Assembly (NCBI RefSeq): GCF_036002505.1
Contig: NZ_DASYTH010000408.1
Coordinates: 1 to 64,000 of the forward strand
Length of the DNA stretch: 64,000 bases
Origin: DASYTH01 sp036002505
GTDB lineage: Bacteria; Actinomycetota; Actinomycetes; Mycobacteriales; Pseudonocardiaceae
Reading direction: 5' to 3'
The notes under the pieces were generated by a model. It saw only the letters and a program-made list of their open reading frames with translations, did no database searches and was not told the DNA's origin. Every line of letters starts with the position of its first letter. Within the stretch, counting starts at the first letter, position 1. The translations under genes were made by a program, and so were the position numbers. Positions 16,524 to 24,517 of this stretch are shown piece by piece.

Positions 16524-17453
16524 ATGCGGCAGGGCAAGTATCCGTTCATCATCGGCTTCCTGGCCGCGCCAGTGATCATCTACGCGGTCTTCGTGATCGG
16601 CCCGTACCTGCAGGCCTTCTATATCGCGATGACCAACTGGCGCGGTGTGTCCGCCAACGCGACGTTCATCGGGTTCGACAACTTCGAGCGGTTGTTCCAC
16701 GATGACGTCTTCTGGAAGGCGGTCAGCCATCACGTCGTGCTGCTGCTTGCCCTGCCGCTGATCACCCTGGGCATCGCCCTGTTCCTGGCCTTCCTGCTCA
16801 ACGTCGCGGGCGGCAGCCGGGGCGGCGGCATGTCCGGCATCTGGGGTTCGAAGTTCTACCGCGTGGTGTTCTTCTTCCCGCAGGTGCTGGCCGTCGCCAT
16901 CGTCGGCGTGCTGTTCCTGCAGATCTACCGGCCGGACGGGACCGGCGTGGTGAACAGCCTGCTCGGCACGATCGGCATCGACCCGATCCGCTGGCTGACC
17001 ATCACGCAGCCGTGGCCGCAGTTCAACCTGGCGTTCGCGACGATCCTCAGCGTGATGGTCTGGCAGGCCGTCGGGTTCTACGTGGTGCTGTTCTCCGCCG
17101 GGATGTCCTCGATCCCGGCGGAGATCTACGAGTCGGCGGCGCTGGACGGGTGCGGGCGGTTCCGCTTGTTCTTCCGGATCACCCTGCCGCTGCTGTGGGA
17201 CACGCTGCAGGTGGCTTGGGTCTACCTCGGTATCGCCGCGTTCGACGGGTTCGTGCTGGTGCAGGTCATGTCAACCAACGAGGGCGGACCGGACAAGGCA
17301 ACCACGGTGCTGCCGCTGGAGATCTGGCAGCAGGCGTTCTACCAGAGCCACGTCGGCTACGCCACGGCGATGGGTGTCGCACTGTTCTTCCTGACCCTCA
17401 CGTTCGCCGTGCTCGCTCTGCGGGTCAGCCGGCGCGAGCGGATCGAGTTCTGA
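16524..17453 (+). CDS. ngcF: Aminosugar ABC transporter permease
   Basis: The 309-residue protein has six predicted membrane helices and the MalF-type EAA-loop signature ESAALDGCGRFRLFFRITLPLLWD near residue 205. It begins with RQGKYPFIIGFLAAPVIIYAVF. The gene starts 2 bp after ngcE and is followed by ngcG after 1 bp, giving a tight transporter operon. Confidence 0.87.
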   Translation: MRQGKYPFIIGFLAAPVIIYAVFVIGPYLQAFYIAMTNWRGVSANATFIGFDNFERLFHDDVFWKAVSHHVVLLLALPLITLGIALFLAFLLNVAGGSRGGGMSGIWGSKFYRVVFFFPQVLAVAIVGVLFLQIYRPDGTGVVNSLLGTIGIDPIRWLTITQPWPQFNLAFATILSVMVWQAVGFYVVLFSAGMSSIPAEIYESAALDGCGRFRLFFRITLPLLWDTLQVAWVYLGIAAFDGFVLVQVMSTNEGGPDKATTVLPLEIWQQAFYQSHVGYATAMGVALFFLTLTFAVLALRVSRRERIEF

Positions 17454-17454
17454 C

Positions 17455-18369
17455 ATGGCAATTTCCACTGTGGACACAACCACCACGGCGCGCCCGCCGG
17501 TCCGCACCACACCGGCGCGATCCCGTTACGTGCCGCCGGATCGCACCGTCTTCACCCGACTGTCGCATGTGGCCCTGGTGGTCTGGGCGATCACCGTGAT
17601 CCTGCCGATCCTGTGGACGTTCCTGGGCGCGTTCAAGTCCAACACCGAGATCTTCGGCGATCCGCTCGCGTTGCCCGGGCAGTTCCGGCTCGACGCCTGG
17701 GGCCGGGCGTTCACCACGGCGCACATCGGGCAGTACATGCTGAACACGGTGATCGTGGTGGCGTTCGGCACGGCGGGCACGATGCTGCTCGGCTCGATGG
17801 CCGCCTACGTGCTGGCGCGGTACCAGTTCTTCGGCAATCGGCTGATCTACTACATCTTCGTGTCGGGCCTGGTGTTCCCGGTGTTCCTGGCGCTGGTGCC
17901 GCTGTTCCTGGTGGTGAAGAACCTCGGCCTGCTGAACACGCACACCGGCCTGGTCCTGGTCTACATCGCGTACTCGCTGCCGTTCACGGTGTTCTTCATG
18001 GCGGCCTTCTTCCGCACCCTGCCGACCTCGGTGGCCGAGCAGGCGATGATCGACGGCGCGTCGCACACCCGGACGTTCTTCCAGATCATGGTGCCGATGG
18101 CCAAACCCGGGCTGATCAGTATCACGATCTTCAACGTGCTCGGGCAGTGGAACCAGTACCTCCTGCCGGTCGTGCTGCTGTCCGGCGGCGTGCAGAACAA
18201 GTGGGTGCTCACCCAGGGCATCGCGAACATCAACACGAGCGCCGGGTACGAGGCGGACTGGCCGGGGTTGTTCGCGGCGCTGAGCCTGGCGATCATCCCG
18301 ATGATCATCGTATACGTGATCTTCCAGCGGCAGATTCAATCGGGCCTCACCGCGGGGGCGCTCAAGTAG
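17455..18369 (+). CDS. ngcG: Aminosugar ABC transporter permease
   Basis: The 304-residue MalG-type permease has a Thr-rich cytoplasmic N-terminus (about 45 residues) and six helices. The EAA loop reads EQAMIDGASHTRTFFQIMVPMAKPG near residue 198. It pairs with the upstream NgcF-like subunit. The C-terminus ends in QRQIQSGLTAGALK, typical of MalG-type subunits. It is the last gene of the transporter set; a GDSL esterase follows after 64 bp with its own promoter-like sequence. Confidence 0.87.
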   Translation: MAISTVDTTTTARPPVRTTPARSRYVPPDRTVFTRLSHVALVVWAITVILPILWTFLGAFKSNTEIFGDPLALPGQFRLDAWGRAFTTAHIGQYMLNTVIVVAFGTAGTMLLGSMAAYVLARYQFFGNRLIYYIFVSGLVFPVFLALVPLFLVVKNLGLLNTHTGLVLVYIAYSLPFTVFFMAAFFRTLPTSVAEQAMIDGASHTRTFFQIMVPMAKPGLISITIFNVLGQWNQYLLPVVLLSGGVQNKWVLTQGIANINTSAGYEADWPGLFAALSLAIIPMIIVYVIFQRQIQSGLTAGALK

Positions 18370-18433
18370 GCGCATCAACGTCATGCGCGCAACGCATCAC
18401 CGGATGTCGGTGCGCCCGGCTAGGGTCGGTCGC

Positions 18434-19699
18434 ATGATGACTTACTTGGGGAAGTTCGGCCGTCGCGGTGCGCTGGCGGCGGCCGTGCTGGTTGTCAGTA
18501 CCGTCTTCGCCGCACCGGCCGCGGAGTCATCGCCGGGCTGGGTGGGCACCTGGGCGTCGGCCCAGCAGGAGCCGACCGAGATCTTCGGGGCGAACTGGTC
18601 GGCCACCGGGTTCGCCAATCAGACCGTGCGCCAGGTCGTCCGGGTCAGCGCCGGCGGTTCGGTCGCCAGGGTCCGACTGTCCAATGTGTACGGATCGGTG
18701 CCGCTGCGGCTCGCCGGCGCGGCCATCGCCGAGGCCGGTGCCGGGGCGTCGGTGCGTCCGGGAACGTTGCGCCCGCTGACTTTCCGGCACGCCCGCGGCG
18801 CCGTGGTGCCGGCCGGGCGGGAGCTGGTCAGCGACCCGGCGGTGCTCGGGGTGGCGCCGCTTGCGCGGCTCACCGTGTCGCTGTACTTCGCCGAGCCGAC
18901 CGGCCCGACGACGTTCCACGGCAACGCCGAGGCCACCAGCTACCGGGCCGCGGGTGACCAGCGGTTCAGCGCGGACGGTACGGCGTTCACCGAGACCACC
19001 CAGTCCTTCTACTACCTCACCGGAATCGACGTGACCGGCCGCGCGCCGCGGGGCGCGGTGGTGGCGTTCGGCGACTCGGTCACCGAGGGGGCGCTGTCCA
19101 CGCCGGACGCGAACAACCGCTACCCGGACGAGCTGGCCGAGCGGCTGGTCGCCGCGGGCCGGCCGCTGACCGTGCTCAACGAGGGCATCAGCGGCAACCG
19201 GGTGCTGCGTGACTCGCCGTGCTTCGGGGAGAGCGCGCTGCACCGGTTCCAGCGCGACGTGCTCGACCGGCCCGGGGTGCGCACGGTGATCGTCATGGAG
19301 GCGCTCAACGACATCTTCGACATCGCCGGCATCCCGTTCGGCCCCAATTGCAACGCCCCCAACCCCGACCTGACGGCCGAGCAGCTGATCGAAGGTCACC
19401 GCACCCTGATCCGCGCCGCTCACGCCCGCGGCATCCGGATCATCGGCGGCACCGTGACCCCCTTCAAGGACAACCCCTACGGCGTGGACACCGCGCAGGG
19501 CGAAGCCATCCGCCACACCCTCAACCACTGGATCCTGACCAGCCACGAGTACGACGCGGTCGTCGACTTCTCCGCCGCCGTCAGCGACCCGGCCGACCCG
19601 GACCTCCTCCGCGCCGACCTCGACAGCGGCGACAAGATCCACCCCAACGACGCCGGCTATCACGCCATGGCCGCCGCCATCAACCTCAACACCCTCTAA
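18434..19699 (+). CDS. Secreted SGNH/GDSL-family esterase
   Basis: About 421 residues with a signal peptide (MMTYLGKFGRRGALAAAVLVVS, cleavage near APAA). A beta-rich N-terminal domain starts at GTWASAQQEP, followed by an SGNH domain with AFGDSVTEG (Ser), NEGISGNRV (Gly), MEALNDIF (Asn) and DKIHPNDAGYHAMA (Asp-His). Proteins of this two-domain type include extracellular acetylxylan and rhamnogalacturonan esterases. ATG 18434 is chosen because the signal peptide begins there and TAGGGT at 18421 would give a leaderless or very short-leader transcript. A role in glycan deacetylation beside ngcEFG is an inference. Confidence 0.85.
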   Translation: MMTYLGKFGRRGALAAAVLVVSTVFAAPAAESSPGWVGTWASAQQEPTEIFGANWSATGFANQTVRQVVRVSAGGSVARVRLSNVYGSVPLRLAGAAIAEAGAGASVRPGTLRPLTFRHARGAVVPAGRELVSDPAVLGVAPLARLTVSLYFAEPTGPTTFHGNAEATSYRAAGDQRFSADGTAFTETTQSFYYLTGIDVTGRAPRGAVVAFGDSVTEGALSTPDANNRYPDELAERLVAAGRPLTVLNEGISGNRVLRDSPCFGESALHRFQRDVLDRPGVRTVIVMEALNDIFDIAGIPFGPNCNAPNPDLTAEQLIEGHRTLIRAAHARGIRIIGGTVTPFKDNPYGVDTAQGEAIRHTLNHWILTSHEYDAVVDFSAAVSDPADPDLLRADLDSGDKIHPNDAGYHAMAAAINLNTL

Positions 19700-19703
19700 C
19701 CCG

Positions 19704-19776
19704 GCGAGTCCCTGGTTCAGGCACGCGAGTTCGCGGTTCCGAACCGCGAACTCGCGTGCTGGAAACGGGGACTCGC
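19704..19776. terminator. Large bidirectional hairpin with a perfect 39-bp palindrome
   Basis: The arms 19721-19739 and 19741-19759 (GCACGCGAGTTCGCGGTTC) are perfectly complementary around a single C. Outer arms GCGAGTCCC and GGGACTCGC extend the structure. It lies between the convergent esterase and ogt genes, 5 bp from one stop and 7 bp from the other. Confidence 0.8.
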
Positions 19777-19782
19777 GGTGGT

Positions 19783-20277
19783 TTAGAAGAGGGTGGGTGG
19801 GAGGTGGCCTTCGAGGGTGAGGAGGCGGCGTTTGGACTCGACGCCTTCGCCGCCGCTGAAGCCGCCGAGGCCGTCGCCGGCGACCACGCGGTGGCAGGGG
19901 ACGATGATCGGGATGGGGTTGCTGCCCATGATGGTGCCGATGCCGCGGGGTGGGATCCGGGTGGCGCTGCGGCGGGCGAGCTCGCCGTAGGTGATGACCT
20001 GTCCGTAGCGGACGGTGTGGTAGAGGGTGCCGAGAACCTGTTGCTGCGCCTCGGACATCAGGCGCCAGTCCACGGGGACGGTGAACTCGCGGCGGGTGCC
20101 GGCGAAGTAGGCGGCCAGCTCGGTCAGGGCCGGGGCGATGCGGGACGGAGCGTCGACCACGGGGAGGCGGAGGCGGCCGGTGATCCAGGCGCGGTTCCGC
20201 GGCGTGTCGGCGAAGCTGGTCGCGGCCACGCCGACCTCGGTGACGGCGACCAGCACGTCACCCACCTCGGTCGGCAC
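19783..20277 (-). CDS. ogt: Methylated-DNA-protein-cysteine methyltransferase
   Basis: The protein carries the active-site motif IPIIVPCHRVVAGDG with the methyl-accepting Cys, preceded by the helix-turn-helix TYGELARRSATRIPPRGIGTIMGSNP. The enzyme repairs O6-alkylguanine irreversibly. About 164 residues result from GTG 20277 (VPTEVGDVLVAV), where homologous sequence appears to begin. The frame is open to 20442, so the start is not certain. Its 3' end faces the large palindrome. Confidence 0.87.
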   Translation of the reverse strand: MPTEVGDVLVAVTEVGVAATSFADTPRNRAWITGRLRLPVVDAPSRIAPALTELAAYFAGTRREFTVPVDWRLMSEAQQQVLGTLYHTVRYGQVITYGELARRSATRIPPRGIGTIMGSNPIPIIVPCHRVVAGDGLGGFSGGEGVESKRRLLTLEGHLPPTLF

Positions 20278-20443
20278 GCTGCCGAGCGCGACTGATCCGC
20301 CTCGCAGTCCCGCCTCTCCGGAATTTTTGATGTGGTTGCCTACCAGCGGATGCTGCGGTTGGCAGGTTTGATTGTGGCTGGCCGCCGTCACGTTCCCCTG
20401 AGGTGCGGTTGGCAGGGGGCTACCCAGAAATTCGTCCGGCACG

Positions 20444-20974
20444 CTAGTCGAGGAGGTCGCTGGGGCGGATCCGGAAGACCTGGAGGCGCAGGTCGTAGTA
20501 CTTGGTGGTCTCGCCGACCCATTCCATGCCGACCCGCTTGGCGGTGCCGATGGCGCGGGTGTTGTTGGGGCGGGCGACGGCGAACAGCTCGTCGATGTCC
20601 TGGGTGAACGCCCAGCGGGCCAGCCCGCGCGCGGCCTCGGAGGCGTAGCCGTGACCCCATTCCTCGGGGCGCAGCTGCCAGCTCAGCTCGAGGTCCTCCT
20701 CGAACGGCGGCAGCAACCGGATCGCGAGGCCGCCGATGGCCCGGCCGCTTTCCTTGTGCTGCACCGCCCAGCGCCCGCGCGGCGGGATCATGTTCGGCTG
20801 GTCGGAGACCCAGGCCTCGAGCACCGATCGCATCGCGGACAGGTCGTCGACCTGGCCCATGGCGGGCGTGAGCCAGCGGGTCACCTCGCCGGCTCCGTAG
20901 ATCGCGAGCGCGGCCTCGGCGTCATCGACCGTCCACGGCCGGATGATCAGCCGCTCGGTGGTCAGCGGGTCCAT
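20444..20974 (-). CDS. GNAT-family N-acetyltransferase, RimJ/RimL type
   Basis: The 176-residue protein starts LTTERLIIRPWTVDDAEAAL, the RimJ/RimL-like N-terminus, and has WQLRPEEWGHGYASEAARGLARWAF, the acetyl-CoA pyrophosphate-binding loop with Q/RxxGxG/A character. VARPNNTRAIGTAKRVGM is the conserved Asn-containing strand. The acceptor is unknown. TACCGT just before the ATG suggests a leaderless transcript divergent from the P450-like gene. Confidence 0.85.
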   Translation of the reverse strand: MDPLTTERLIIRPWTVDDAEAALAIYGAGEVTRWLTPAMGQVDDLSAMRSVLEAWVSDQPNMIPPRGRWAVQHKESGRAIGGLAIRLLPPFEEDLELSWQLRPEEWGHGYASEAARGLARWAFTQDIDELFAVARPNNTRAIGTAKRVGMEWVGETTKYYDLRLQVFRIRPSDLLD

Positions 20975-21032
20975 GCGTCCACGGTACGTCGTGTCAGCCG
21001 GGGCCGAAGCGTCGCGGCCCTACGGTGGCCGC

Positions 21033-21698
21033 ATGGACCCGATCACGACGCTGTCCGACCCCGCCTTCGAGGTCCCACCCGTACCGGACGCGCCGCGCGG
21101 GATCGCCTGGCTGCGGGCCTACGTCGCCCGGTTCAGCCGGGGCACCGACCATGCCCGCCGGAGGGCGCTGGTCACAGCAATCCTGGACCCGGTCGACCCC
21201 GGCGTGCTGCGCAAGCGGGCGGCGGAGCTGGCGGCCGGACGCTCGGCGGACGTGGCTCGCGCCGTCACCGTCGAGGTGTTGGCCGAGGCGCTGGGCCTGG
21301 CCGTGCCGGCCGACGCGGTGATCACGGTTGGCCGGGCCTACCACCCGCACCTGGACGCCGCGCCGGACACCGACGCGGCGGTCACCACGCTGGTCGAGGC
21401 GTGCGGCGGAACGTGGGACGAGGCCACAGCCGCGCGGATCGGGCTGCTCGTGCAGGCCTGTGACGCCACGGCCGCGCTGGTCGGCAACGCGCGGCGGCGC
21501 ACCGGGGACGTGGACACGGCGGTGGCCGGCACGTTGCGCGACGATCCACCGGTGCGGGTGACGAGGCGGGTCCGCGACGGCGAACCGGTCACCGTCGACC
21601 TCGGCGGGTTGCCGTTCGGTGCCGGCCCGCACGCCTGCCCCGGCCGTGACCATGCGATCGCCATCGCCTGCGGAATCCTCGAGGCCGGGGTGCGATGA
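21033..21698 (+). CDS. Miniature cytochrome P450-like protein
   Basis: The 221-residue protein ends in LPFGAGPHACPGRDHAIAIACG, the P450 haem loop FGxGxHxCxG with Cys202 as ligand. LLVQACDATAALVGN at 138-152 looks like the oxygen-binding I helix. TLRDDPPVRVTRRV corresponds to the region after the K helix, but the ExxR Glu is missing (AGTLR instead). It is about half the length of a normal P450 and lacks the N-terminal substrate-recognition part. TACGGT 7 bases before ATG 21033 suggests leaderless expression. Haem binding is plausible; monooxygenase activity is doubtful. The stop codon lies inside a hairpin repeat. Confidence 0.7.
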   Translation: MDPITTLSDPAFEVPPVPDAPRGIAWLRAYVARFSRGTDHARRRALVTAILDPVDPGVLRKRAAELAAGRSADVARAVTVEVLAEALGLAVPADAVITVGRAYHPHLDAAPDTDAAVTTLVEACGGTWDEATAARIGLLVQACDATAALVGNARRRTGDVDTAVAGTLRDDPPVRVTRRVRDGEPVTVDLGGLPFGAGPHACPGRDHAIAIACGILEAGVR

Positions 21699-21744
21699 AG
21701 GCGGCCTTCCTCACTCCCAGCGAGAGAAAGGACGCCTTCGTCGC
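21692..21744. repeat. KAAF-type hairpin repeat, copy 1
   Basis: The arms GCGATGAAGGCGGCCTTCC (21692-21710) and GAAAGGACGCCTTCGTCGC (21726-21744) pair at 16 of 19 positions around a 15-base loop. It lies exactly between the convergent P450-like and TetR genes and probably terminates both. A related copy is at 63383-63437. Translated, both give KA(A/S)F...KDAFVA. Confidence 0.8.
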
Positions 21745-21745
21745 C

Positions 21746-22374
21746 CTATCGGATGAGCAGGGTGCGCAGTGTCCTGAGCCACCACTGCTCGACCCGCTCC
21801 GGCGTCCACCGGTGAGCGTGGCGTAGGTGTCCACTGTGCACAGCGCGGCGTAGGTGTCGCAGGCCAGGCTCACGTCGACGCCGGACCGGAAAGCCTTGGC
21901 GGGCCAGGAGGAGAACACCTGGCGGCGTAGGGTCTCGCCGCGGTCGCGGCCGTCCTGGTAGGCGGCGGCGAGGTCGGGCTCGGTGCGCGCGGCCTCGCGG
22001 AGGAGGCGGATCACATCCGCGCCGCGCTCGAACAGGCGGCGGTCGAAGGCGACCATGGCCGCGAGCTGGGCCGGTGGATCTCCTTGCGCGGCCTCGAGTT
22101 CGGCGAGCTGCCGGGCGACGTCGGCGGCCAGGTCCACGGCGTCGACGAGCGCGCCGGCGAGGCCGGCCTTGCCGCCGTAGGCCTTGTACACCGTGGGTTC
22201 GGAGACCCGGGCCGCCTTGGCGATGTCGCGCACGGTGGTCTGGCCCCAGCCCCGGCTGGTGAACAGGTGCCGGGCGGCGGCGGCGATCTCGGCACGGGTC
22301 TGGATCGCCTGTTCGCGGCGGCGCGGCGCGTCGTACGGCCGGCGCGGCTCGGATTCCCCTTCGGCCGTTGCCAA
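21746..22374 (-). pseudogene. TetR-family regulator with a frameshift near its C-terminus
   Basis: The DNA-binding part is intact: RAEIAAAARHLFTSRGWGQTTVRDIAKAARVSEPTVYKAYG. A normal all-helical ligand domain follows as far as TVDTYATLTG (near 21815). There the frame slips. The expected tail WTPERVEQWWLRTLRTLLIR and its TAG stop at 21746 are present in another frame, immediately before the hairpin repeat. The current frame instead reads through the hairpin into unrelated sequence. Either a recent indel or an assembly error explains this. The start is probably TTG 22374. It is divergent from the truncated membrane protein, its likely target. Confidence 0.75.
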
Positions 22375-22417
22375 TTCACTTCTCGCTCTGCCAGATGCCG
22401 GGGCGCCGTCCACGGAT

Positions 22418-23008
22418 GTGGCGGCGTACTTCGTTGCGAACGCCGCCACCGTGCAGACGGGATCCGCGCTCGCGGCACTGGCCTGGCTGCTGATCGCCAT
22501 CTTCGGAGCTGGCGCGTATGCAGCGATCGGTCCGGCCGAGCGGGAACGGGGCGAGGCATGGTCCACGGTCGGCGTCATCGGCATCGCGATGCTCAACGTC
22601 ATGTTTGGCGCGGTGACCGCCACCCGGATCGCGCTCGCCGCAGGTGACCCCTCGACCGCGACCCTGTGGCACCTGCACAACGCGTTCTTCACCGTCAACA
22701 ACGTCTCGCTCGTCGTCACCCTGGTCGGCTTCTCCGTCGGTGGCGCCCGAACCGCGCTCCTGCGCCCCTGGCACGCCGCGCTGGGTCTGGTCAGCGCGGC
22801 ATTGATTTTTGGGTCGACCGTCCTCGGCGCGTTCACCTCCGGCGGTGGCCCCGCGGGCGTCTCCCTCGTCGGGTTCGCCGGGTGGCTGCTCTGGTTGGCC
22901 TGGCTCGGCACCTTCGGCGTGCTGCTGATGCGTGACCGGATCCGTCCGCAGGAAGCCCCGATCGTGCCTGTCGAAGCAGGTCGCCGGCGGCCAGACTCCT
23001 CGGTATGA
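22418..23008 (+). CDS. Membrane protein, probably missing its first transmembrane helix
   Basis: About 196 residues with five clear hydrophobic segments (SALAALAWLLIAIFGAGAY, VGVIGIAMLNVMFGAV, VNNVSLVVTLVGFSVGG, AALGLVSAALIFGSTVLGAF, FAGWLLWLAWLGTFGVLLM). Homologous-looking sequence starts a little earlier (LLALPDAGAPSTDVAAYF), directly at the start of the divergent TetR gene, with no start codon or ribosome-binding site. The N-terminus and promoter may therefore have been lost with part of the intergenic region. GTG 22418 is only the first available start. It overlaps the next ATG by 4 bp. Confidence 0.55.
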   Translation: MAAYFVANAATVQTGSALAALAWLLIAIFGAGAYAAIGPAERERGEAWSTVGVIGIAMLNVMFGAVTATRIALAAGDPSTATLWHLHNAFFTVNNVSLVVTLVGFSVGGARTALLRPWHAALGLVSAALIFGSTVLGAFTSGGGPAGVSLVGFAGWLLWLAWLGTFGVLLMRDRIRPQEAPIVPVEAGRRRPDSSV

Positions 23009-23610
23009 CCACGGCGCTGATCGTCATCGACGTCCAGGAGTCGTTCCGGCAGCATCCGGTCTGGCGGCTCACCTCGAACCCTGACATCGTGCGCAAGGTG
23101 AGCCGGCTCGTCGAGCACGCCCGCGCGAACGGTGACCCGGTGATCTGGGTGACGCACGCGGAGCCGGGCAGCAACACGCTGTTCGACCCGGCCCTCGGGC
23201 ACGTCCGCCTGATCGACGGGCTGCACCAGCGCGCGGACGAGCCGATGATCACCAAACGCGCGCACAACGCTTTCACCACAACGAATCTGCAGCTGCTGCT
23301 CACCACCAAGGGGATTCGCGACCTGACCATCTGCGGCATCCGCACCGAGCAGTGCTGCGAGACGACCGCCCGGCTCGCCGCCGACCTCGGCTACCGGGTC
23401 ACGTTCGTCACCGACGCCACCGCGACGACCCCGATCGCGCACCGCGACGCGCCGGCGCACCTCACCCCGGAGGAGCTGATGGCCGATCCGCGGACACTGC
23501 AGGTTTCCGAGATCCTGGCCAGGACCGAGTACGCGCTGGCCGGGCGGTTCGCCACGATCCGCACCGTGGACGAGCTGACCGGGTCCGTCGCCGCCGTGGG
23601 GGTAGGCTGA
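23005..23610 (+). CDS. Isochorismatase-family cysteine hydrolase
   Basis: The 201-residue protein has the catalytic triad pattern of the family: LIVIDVQESF (Asp near residue 9), ITKRAHNAF (Lys) and CGIRTEQCCETTARLA (nucleophilic Cys). Members hydrolyse amides such as nicotinamide, N-carbamoyl compounds or isochorismate, and the substrate is not evident. The ATG overlaps the stop of the membrane protein (ATGA). A GlxA-type regulator follows. Confidence 0.85.
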   Translation: MTTALIVIDVQESFRQHPVWRLTSNPDIVRKVSRLVEHARANGDPVIWVTHAEPGSNTLFDPALGHVRLIDGLHQRADEPMITKRAHNAFTTTNLQLLLTTKGIRDLTICGIRTEQCCETTARLAADLGYRVTFVTDATATTPIAHRDAPAHLTPEELMADPRTLQVSEILARTEYALAGRFATIRTVDELTGSVAAVGVG

Positions 23611-23617
23611 CCCGATC

Positions 23618-24517
23618 GTGATCCACGTCGTCCTCGTGCTGGTTCCCGGCGTGCACCTGCTCGACCTCGCCGGGCCGGCCCAGGCGTTCTCCTCGGCCGA
23701 CGACGCCGGCTACCGCTACCGGCTCAGCTACGTCGCCGAGACGCCGGAAGTGCTGACCACGCAAGGACTTCCGGTGCGCACCGAGGTCGAGTGGCCGGAG
23801 CTGACCGCGGCCGACCTGATCCTGGTCCCGGGGTGGCGCGGGACGGCGTTCGCGACCACGCCGGTGGGTCCGGACATCCTGCGGCGGCTGTACGAGCACC
23901 ACGCCGCCGGCGGGACGGTGGCCAGCGTGTGCGCCGGCGCGGAGGCGCTGGGCCGGGCGGGGCTCCTCGACGGCCGGCGTTGCACCACGCACCACGCGCT
24001 GCAGGACGAGCTGGCGCTGCGGTACCCGCGGGCGAAGGTGGTGCGCGACGTGCTGTACACAGTGGACGACCGGGTGGTGACCTCGGCCGGCATCGCCAGC
24101 GGGATCGACCTGGCGCTGCACCTGATCGCCACCCGGCACGGGCCGGGCGCGGCCGGCCGGGTGGCCCGCGACCTGGTCGTCTACGCCCGGCGCAACGGCG
24201 ACGAGCCGCAGGCCAGCGCGCTGCTGCGGCACCGGTCGCACCTCAACGAGGCGGTGCACCGGATCCAGGACGTGATCGAGGCGCGGTTCACCGACCGGCT
24301 CAAGCTCGCCGACCTGGCCGCCGCGTCCGGGGTCAGCGAGCGGACCGTGACCCGGCTGTTCGGCCGGGCCACCGGCCTGACTCCGTTGCGCTACCAGCAC
24401 ATCCTGCGCCTGGAGCGGGCCGCGCACCTGATCGGCCACGGCGCCACGGTGGAGACCGCGGCGCGCGCCGTGGGTTTCGAGGACGCCCGGATGCTGCGCC
24501 GGCTGCGGGCTAGGTGA
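23618..24517 (+). CDS. GlxA-family regulator: DJ-1/PfpI-like domain plus AraC helix-turn-helix
   Basis: The 299-residue protein has an N-terminal class I glutamine-amidotransferase-like fold (VLVPGVHLLDLAGPAQAF, then VASVCAGAEALGRAGLLDG with the nucleophile-elbow Cys). The C-terminal AraC domain reads KLADLAAASGVSERTVTRLFGRATGLTPLRYQH. Such proteins regulate nearby catabolic genes, here perhaps the isochorismatase. TAGGCT at 23604-23609, 8 bases before GTG 23618, is a leaderless promoter signature lying in the end of the upstream gene. The second AraC motif ends a little early (EDARMLRRLRAR). Confidence 0.85.
   Translation: MIHVVLVLVPGVHLLDLAGPAQAFSSADDAGYRYRLSYVAETPEVLTTQGLPVRTEVEWPELTAADLILVPGWRGTAFATTPVGPDILRRLYEHHAAGGTVASVCAGAEALGRAGLLDGRRCTTHHALQDELALRYPRAKVVRDVLYTVDDRVVTSAGIASGIDLALHLIATRHGPGAAGRVARDLVVYARRNGDEPQASALLRHRSHLNEAVHRIQDVIEARFTDRLKLADLAAASGVSERTVTRLFGRATGLTPLRYQHILRLERAAHLIGHGATVETAARAVGFEDARMLRRLRAR

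Noticed and set aside
20350..20416. Direct repeat TGCGGTTGGCAGG upstream of ogt
   Set aside because: There are only two short copies, without symmetry or relation to a promoter. They may be chance or a local duplication.
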